10,025 nucleotides of DNA from the NCBI GenBank assembly GCA_017451975.1, contig JAFTNI010000058.1:1-10025 (forward strand), given 5' to 3'. Positions 5,882-10,025 of the stretch are shown in pieces. The stretch comes from Clostridia bacterium (lineage in GTDB: Bacteria; Bacillota; Clostridia; Oscillospirales; CAG-272). Position numbers and translations under genes: made by a program. How positions within the stretch are numbered: the first letter of the stretch is position 1; every line of letters starts with the position of its first letter. A model generated the notes under the pieces. The model was not told the DNA's origin. It searched no databases and saw nothing but the letters and a program-made list of their open reading frames with translations.

Positions 5882-6439
5882 ATGTCTATCAACGATGTTA
5901 AAATAACACAGGACGAACGCTTTTCATTTATAAAACCTAAAAATCTCATAATTGTAAGGGCTGTTATAGCGGCTGTATTCGCGCTTTTTGCGGTTATGCC
6001 TGTAAAATTCACTGTGTTCAGCATAATTTTAAAGGTTTGTTCCGTAATTATAGCGGTCGTTGCCCTGGCGTTGCTTGTAAGCGTACCGAAAGACGGTCTT
6101 TACGTTTATAAAGACGGCAGAATAAAGCTTGTTTCGGGCATTTTCGGCGGTGCTTCGTTTGAGCTTTCGGGCCTCAAGCGCGTGGCGATAAACTTTTCCG
6201 AATGGGAAACGGGCGAATTTTCCGCAGACCTCAAGTTTGTTACAGAAGACGGCGAAATTTTCAAAAAGGAATACGCCGCAAAATTTGAAAGCACGGCAAA
6301 CCACATGGGGCTTTCCACATATACCATTCCCCGCGCACAGGTTGACGAATACTGCGCAAGAATGGCAGAAATGAACGTGTTCAATGTAAGCGTTATAGAT
6401 GCAAACAAGGATATCGTTTACCAATACATAAAAAAATAA
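5882..6439 (+). CDS. Two-TM membrane protein of unknown function, in the oapA cluster
   Basis: The 185-residue protein starts at ATG 5882, six bases after GGAG (5872-5875). An in-frame TTG at 5870 would place that ribosome binding site inside the gene. Two hydrophobic helices at about 21-39 and 43-67 form a hairpin. The remaining soluble domain of about 115 residues looks like alternating beta strands ending in a helix: DGLYVYKDGRIKLVSGIFGG, then ELSGLKRVAINFSEW. This is reminiscent of the PH-like domains found in small bacterial membrane proteins, but I cannot assign a family. It starts 14 bases after oapA and ends 20 bases before tlyA, so it is almost certainly cotranscribed with both. Its place next to oapA, where I recall dxs in Bacillus, makes a role with the OLE complex possible but unproven. 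Confidence 0.82.
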   Translation: MSINDVKITQDERFSFIKPKNLIIVRAVIAAVFALFAVMPVKFTVFSIILKVCSVIIAVVALALLVSVPKDGLYVYKDGRIKLVSGIFGGASFELSGLKRVAINFSEWETGEFSADLKFVTEDGEIFKKEYAAKFESTANHMGLSTYTIPRAQVDEYCARMAEMNVFNVSVIDANKDIVYQYIKK

Positions 6440-6459
6440 TCCGTTACGGAGAAAATACA

Positions 6460-7245
6460 ATGCGTGCAGACCTCTTTCTTTTCTCACGCGGTTTTGCAAA
6501 AAGCAGAACGCACGCCGCAGAGCTTATAAAAAACGGTGTGGAGCTGGGCGGCAAAAAAATCGGTAAACCCTCGCAGGATATACCGGAAGACACACCTGAA
6601 AATGAGATAAAAATACTCGAACCCTCGAAATACGTGAGTCGCGGCGGGCTTAAGCTCGAAGCGGCTCTTACTGCATTTTCCGTGGAAACAGAAGGCGTCG
6701 TGGCACTCGACGTGGGCGCTTCCACGGGCGGTTTTACCGATTGTCTTTTGAAAAACGGCGCAAAAAAGGTCTATGCAGTAGACGTTGGGCACGGTCAGCT
6801 CGCGCAAGAGCTGCTTTGCGATAGCCGCGTAATAAATTTAGAGGGGATAAATGCAAAATTTCTTTCGCCCGAGCTTATCGGCAGGGGCGAATTTCCGCTT
6901 GCCGTTTCCGATGTTTCGTTTATTTCGCAGGCGCTTATATACGCGCCGGTTTGCTCTATGCTTTGCGAGTGCGGCAGATTTATAAGCCTTATAAAGCCGC
7001 AGTTTGAATGTGGCAGAAAAAACCTTTCCTCCGGCGGCATATGCAAGGATAAAAAGGTCCACATTGAAGTTGTACGCACGCTTTTCCAAAAAGCGCGCGC
7101 AGAGGGGCTCTTCCCCGCCGCTTTTGCGCGCTCGCCCATCACAGGCGGCGACGGCAACACGGAATACCTCGCGCTTTTTATAAAGGGCAACGCAGGGGCA
7201 GACGTAACCGAAGCGGAAATCAAAAAATGTATTCTTGGGGGTTAA
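6460..7245 (+). CDS. tlyA: TlyA-family rRNA (cytidine-2'-O)-methyltransferase
   Basis: The 261-residue protein is of normal family length and starts at ATG 6460 with GGAG at 6448-6451. TlyA enzymes use S-adenosylmethionine to methylate the ribose 2'-OH of cytidine in 23S rRNA (C1920), and some also in 16S rRNA (C1409). The S4 RNA-binding domain is at 1-60 (RADLFLFSRGFAKSRTHAAE). The FtsJ/RrmJ methyltransferase domain follows after YVSRGGLKL, with the SAM-binding loop LDVGASTGGFTD at 83-94. The expected catalytic set is present: Lys65, Asp151, Lys179 and Glu235. Older annotations call it hemolysin, which is misleading. It lies one base before nadK, consistent with coupled translation. Whether it modifies one or both ribosomal subunits cannot be told from the sequence. 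Confidence 0.93.
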   Translation: MRADLFLFSRGFAKSRTHAAELIKNGVELGGKKIGKPSQDIPEDTPENEIKILEPSKYVSRGGLKLEAALTAFSVETEGVVALDVGASTGGFTDCLLKNGAKKVYAVDVGHGQLAQELLCDSRVINLEGINAKFLSPELIGRGEFPLAVSDVSFISQALIYAPVCSMLCECGRFISLIKPQFECGRKNLSSGGICKDKKVHIEVVRTLFQKARAEGLFPAAFARSPITGGDGNTEYLALFIKGNAGADVTEAEIKKCILGG

Positions 7246-7246
7246 T

Positions 7247-8116
7247 ATGAGCAAAATTGAAAACATAATACTCCTTCCCAATACCGAGCGCGACGTAGAT
7301 TTGTGCTATACTAAAGAAATAGCCGCCATGGCTCTTTCCGCGGGCGCAAAAGTTTATGCCGACGAAAAATTGCAGAAAAAGCTTCAAAACACTGCGCTTA
7401 CATACCTGCCCGAGGAAAAGCTTTTTGAAGCGGAGGCAGACGTTGCCATCGTGCTCGGCGGCGACGGCTCTATGCTCGACGCCTGCGCGAAAGCCGCGCC
7501 CGCGGGCTTGCCCGTGCTCGGCGTAAACCTCGGCAACCTCGGCTTTCTTACGACGATAGAAAAAAACGAAATCGCAGCGCTTAAAGACGTTTTTGAAAAC
7601 GGATTTGAAACAGAAGAGCGCACTATGCTTTCCGTAACGGTAAAAGATGGAGAAACGGAAAAAAGCTTTTCCGTGCTCAACGAAGTTACAATAACCTCGT
7701 CAATCTGCGCCAAAATCGCCATAGTGGAGCTGAAATGCGACGATAGCGTCGCGCTTTCGTGCCACGCAGACGGCGTTATAATCGCCACACCAACGGGCTC
7801 TACGGCATATTCGCTTTCCGCGGGCGGCCCTATGATAGACCCTGCACTGGAAGCAATATGCGTAACACCGATATGCCCCCATTCGCTCACCACGCGTCCG
7901 CTTGTTTTCGCACCCACAGCGCACCTTACCGTGCGCGGTAAAACCAACTGCACGGCAAACACGGGTATACTCGTAACACCCGACGGCAAGGAGGGCTTGC
8001 TTGTTTCCGAAAAAGCGGAAATAACCGTTACGAAATCACCGCTTAAAACAAAGCTTGCAAAAGTTAACAAGCACAGATTTTTTGATATTTTAAGCAATAA
8101 AATGTACCATAAATAA
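7247..8116 (+). CDS. nadK: NAD kinase
   Basis: The enzyme phosphorylates NAD to NADP in the cytoplasm with ATP or polyphosphate and so sets the NADP supply. The chosen ATG 7247 gives 289 residues, normal for the family. GGGGG at 7237-7241 precedes it by five bases, and an in-frame TTG at 7235 would remove that site. Diagnostic motifs are GGDGS at 71-75 with catalytic Asp73, NLGNLGFLT at 94-102, Asn145-Glu146 for the adenine/ribose contacts, and ADGVIIATPTGSTAYSLSAG at 174-193. It begins one base after the tlyA stop and ends 12 bases before argR, the standard clostridial order. Confidence 0.96.
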   Translation: MSKIENIILLPNTERDVDLCYTKEIAAMALSAGAKVYADEKLQKKLQNTALTYLPEEKLFEAEADVAIVLGGDGSMLDACAKAAPAGLPVLGVNLGNLGFLTTIEKNEIAALKDVFENGFETEERTMLSVTVKDGETEKSFSVLNEVTITSSICAKIAIVELKCDDSVALSCHADGVIIATPTGSTAYSLSAGGPMIDPALEAICVTPICPHSLTTRPLVFAPTAHLTVRGKTNCTANTGILVTPDGKEGLLVSEKAEITVTKSPLKTKLAKVNKHRFFDILSNKMYHK

Positions 8117-8128
8117 GGAGAATACGAA

Positions 8129-8581
8129 ATGAAAAATTCGCGCCATACAAAAATACTCGAAATCATAAGCGAATATAATATCGAAACCCAGGATGAGCTT
8201 ATAAGCAAGCTTTGCGAAAGCGGCTACGACGTTACGCAAGCCACAGTTTCGCGCGATATAAAGCAGCTCCAGCTCGTTAAAATTGCCGCAGAAAACGGCA
8301 AATATAAATATTCTCTTCCCCGCCGCGACGACGTTGCATCGGGCGCAAAATTCAAAAATATTCTGCGCGATACCGCCGTTTCCGCGCAGAATGCGGAAAA
8401 CATCGTGGTAATTAAAACTTACCCGGGCATGGCAAACGCGGCCGCAGCCGCGGTAGACGCCATAGTGGGCGACGCGATAATCGGAAGCATAGCGGGCGAC
8501 GATACCATTTTCATCGTAGTTAAAAACGATAACGAAGCCGAGCGCGTAACAGAAATTCTCCGCGCAATAATCACGGCCTGA
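8129..8581 (+). CDS. argR: Arginine repressor ArgR/AhrC
   Basis: The 150-residue protein starts at ATG 8129 with AGGAG at 8116-8120. It is an arginine-sensing transcription factor that represses biosynthesis and, in bacilli, activates arginine catabolism, working as a hexamer. The N-terminal winged helix-turn-helix has the recognition helix QATVSRDIKQL at 37-47. The C-terminal oligomerisation and arginine-binding domain carries IGSIAGDDTIFIV at 118-130, with the Asp-Asp pair that contacts the arginine side chain. The gene sits between nadK and recN, the conserved clostridial and bacillar position. No arginine genes are in the window, and I did not find a convincing ARG-box pair upstream. Confidence 0.95.
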   Translation: MKNSRHTKILEIISEYNIETQDELISKLCESGYDVTQATVSRDIKQLQLVKIAAENGKYKYSLPRRDDVASGAKFKNILRDTAVSAQNAENIVVIKTYPGMANAAAAAVDAIVGDAIIGSIAGDDTIFIVVKNDNEAERVTEILRAIITA

Positions 8582-8604
8582 AAATAATTTTATGGGAGCG
8601 CATT

Positions 8605-10025
8605 ATGTTAAAAGAGCTTTGTATTAAAAACATAGCCATTGTAAAAAAAGAACGTGTGGAATTCCCCCGCGGCTTTTCCGTGCTTACAGGCGAAACGGGC
8701 GCGGGAAAATCCATAGTAATAGATTCCATAGGTCTTATAATGGGCGCGCGCTCCAGCAAAGAGCTTATAAGAAGCGGAGAAAAAAGCGCGTCGGTCACAG
8801 CGCTTTTTTCTGATTTTACGGAAGCAGACGCCGCGCGCCTGGAGGAAATGGGCTTTCCACCAGAGGAGGATAATACCCTTTTCATCTACCGCAGTATAGG
8901 CGCTTCGGGCTCATCCACGGCGAAAATCAACGGCAAAACGGTGCCCGCCGCAGTGCTTCGCGAGGTTGGCGAATTTCTTATAAACATTCACGGTCAACAC
9001 GCAAGCCAAGCACTGCTTGATGAAGAAAACCATATAGTCTACCTCGATGCTATGGCAGATAACTCTGCCCTGCTTGCCGAATATGCAAAGATTTACGAGG
9101 AATATTCCTCTATCCGCTTGAAAATAGACGAGCTTCGCCGCAAGGAAGCGCAGAAGGAGCGCATGGTAGAGCTTCTTAAATATCAGATAGCGGATATCGA
9201 TGCGGTAAAACCGCACGCAGGCGAAGAGGAAGCGCTTGAAATAAAGAAAAAGAAAATTGCAAGCGCAGAAAAAATTTCAAAATATTCAAACCTCGTTTAC
9301 CGCGCGCTTTACCAAAACGAAAAAGGCAACTCTGCCACAGACCTTTTACGTAAATCGGCAGACGCCATAGATGCGCTCGCCGACGTTGTGCCGAAAGCAG
9401 AGGAATACCTTGAAACACTGAACGATTTTATGTACCGCCTCGAGGATATAGCGGAAACGATATATAAAGAATGCGACGTAGGAGTTAAAAACCCCACAGA
9501 GCTGCTTGATAAAATAGAAACACGCCTTAACGCCATTTCAAAGCTCAAGCGCAAATACGGCGGCACCGTTGAGGAGGTTCTCGCCTTCCGCGAAAAAACC
9601 GCCGCCGAGCTGAAAACGCTCGAGCACTCGGGCGAAATGATAGACGACCTCGTAAACGATATGGGCGAGGTGCGCAAGCGCCTTTCCGAAAAAGCCGCAG
9701 AAATAACGGCAAGGCGAAAAACGGCGGCAACGGTTTTCGAGCAAAAAATCATTTCCGAGCTTCGCTTTCTGGAAATGGGAAAGGTTCGCTTCGAAATTTC
9801 CGTAACACCGCTTGAAGAGTTTTCGGCAGGCGGCGCCGATGCCGTTTCCTTCCTTGTTTCTGCCAACCCGGGCGAGCCGCTTATGCCGCTTTCCCGCATA
9901 GCAAGCGGCGGCGAGCTTTCGCGAACGATGCTCGCGCTAAAATGTGCGCTTGCAGATAAAGAAAAAACGCCCACGCTGATTTTCGACGAAATAGACACGG
10001 GTATTTCGGGCAAGACCTCGCACAA
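8605..10025 (+). CDS. recN: DNA repair ATPase RecN, truncated by the window end
   Basis: RecN is an SMC-like ATPase that gathers at double-strand breaks and promotes recombinational repair. ATG 8605 follows GGGAG at 8594-8598. The first 473 residues are present and the frame is still open at the edge; full-length family members have about 550-570. Walker A is GETGAGKS at 29-36, and the RecN-typical INIHGQH is at 126-132. A Lys/Glu-rich coiled-coil region spans about 150-390. The ABC signature SGGELSR at 434-440 and Walker B TLIFDEID at 457-464 close the head, followed by TGISG. Only the last C-terminal part is missing. It starts 23 bases after argR and is probably cotranscribed from upstream. 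In bacilli recN is usually also SOS-linked, but I see no clear LexA box here. Confidence 0.95.
   Translation, partial: MLKELCIKNIAIVKKERVEFPRGFSVLTGETGAGKSIVIDSIGLIMGARSSKELIRSGEKSASVTALFSDFTEADAARLEEMGFPPEEDNTLFIYRSIGASGSSTAKINGKTVPAAVLREVGEFLINIHGQHASQALLDEENHIVYLDAMADNSALLAEYAKIYEEYSSIRLKIDELRRKEAQKERMVELLKYQIADIDAVKPHAGEEEALEIKKKKIASAEKISKYSNLVYRALYQNEKGNSATDLLRKSADAIDALADVVPKAEEYLETLNDFMYRLEDIAETIYKECDVGVKNPTELLDKIETRLNAISKLKRKYGGTVEEVLAFREKTAAELKTLEHSGEMIDDLVNDMGEVRKRLSEKAAEITARRKTAATVFEQKIISELRFLEMGKVRFEISVTPLEEFSAGGADAVSFLVSANPGEPLMPLSRIASGGELSRTMLALKCALADKEKTPTLIFDEIDTGISGKTSH

Noticed and set aside
7384..8208. 274-residue open frame on the minus strand
   Set aside because: It is antisense to nadK and argR, both of which have full diagnostic motifs; it is Ser-rich with no recognisable domain.
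9309..10025. 238-residue Ser-rich open frame on the minus strand reaching the window edge
   Set aside because: It is antisense to recN, whose signature motif and Walker B lie in the same bases on the + strand.

Overview
The window looks like chromosome from an anaerobic, probably gut-associated member of the Clostridia (Firmicutes). The evidence is the gene order tlyA-nadK-argR-recN, GGAG-type ribosome binding sites, strong TTGAxx/TATxxT promoters, intrinsic terminators, and a GAPDH resembling those of gut anaerobes. I cannot place it to genus. All convincing genes are on the + strand.

Left part (1-3151): the 3' end of a glycolytic GAPDH gene closed by a strong terminator, then a cytoplasmic GH78-like (alpha-L-rhamnosidase-type) glycosidase, then a small zinc-ribbon protein with one membrane segment. 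Middle (3152-4340): a terminator, a 193-bp MITE-like element with imperfect terminal inverted repeats and a perfect 10-bp target duplication, a sigma-A-type promoter, and a two-TM zinc-ribbon/OB-fold-like protein. The last codons of that protein run into its own terminator, which suggests a one-base slip in an A6 tract.

Right part (4341-10025): the main find. A near-consensus promoter drives about 604 nt without a credible ORF. Its 5' end (GTGACGGT) is exactly complementary to its 3' end (ACCGTCAC), which is followed by five Ts. The next gene encodes a membrane protein that I recognise as OapA, the OLE-associated protein, followed by a small membrane protein of unknown function, tlyA, nadK, argR and the start of recN. 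Length, end pairing, OapA partner and cluster all point to an OLE (ornate, large, extremophilic) RNA.

How it fits together: OLE RNA and OapA form a membrane ribonucleoprotein linked, in the alkaliphile Bacillus halodurans, to tolerance of ethanol, cold and magnesium. Here the RNA has its own promoter, is shielded from upstream transcription by a terminator, and sits at the head of a tightly packed run (gaps of 1-23 bp between genes) that ends in conserved housekeeping functions: rRNA methylation, NADP synthesis, arginine regulation and DNA repair. The isoprenoid and exonuclease genes that I recall flanking OLE in Bacillus (ispA, xseA/B, dxs) are absent from this window. An unknown two-TM protein occupies the slot directly after oapA and is a candidate new partner.
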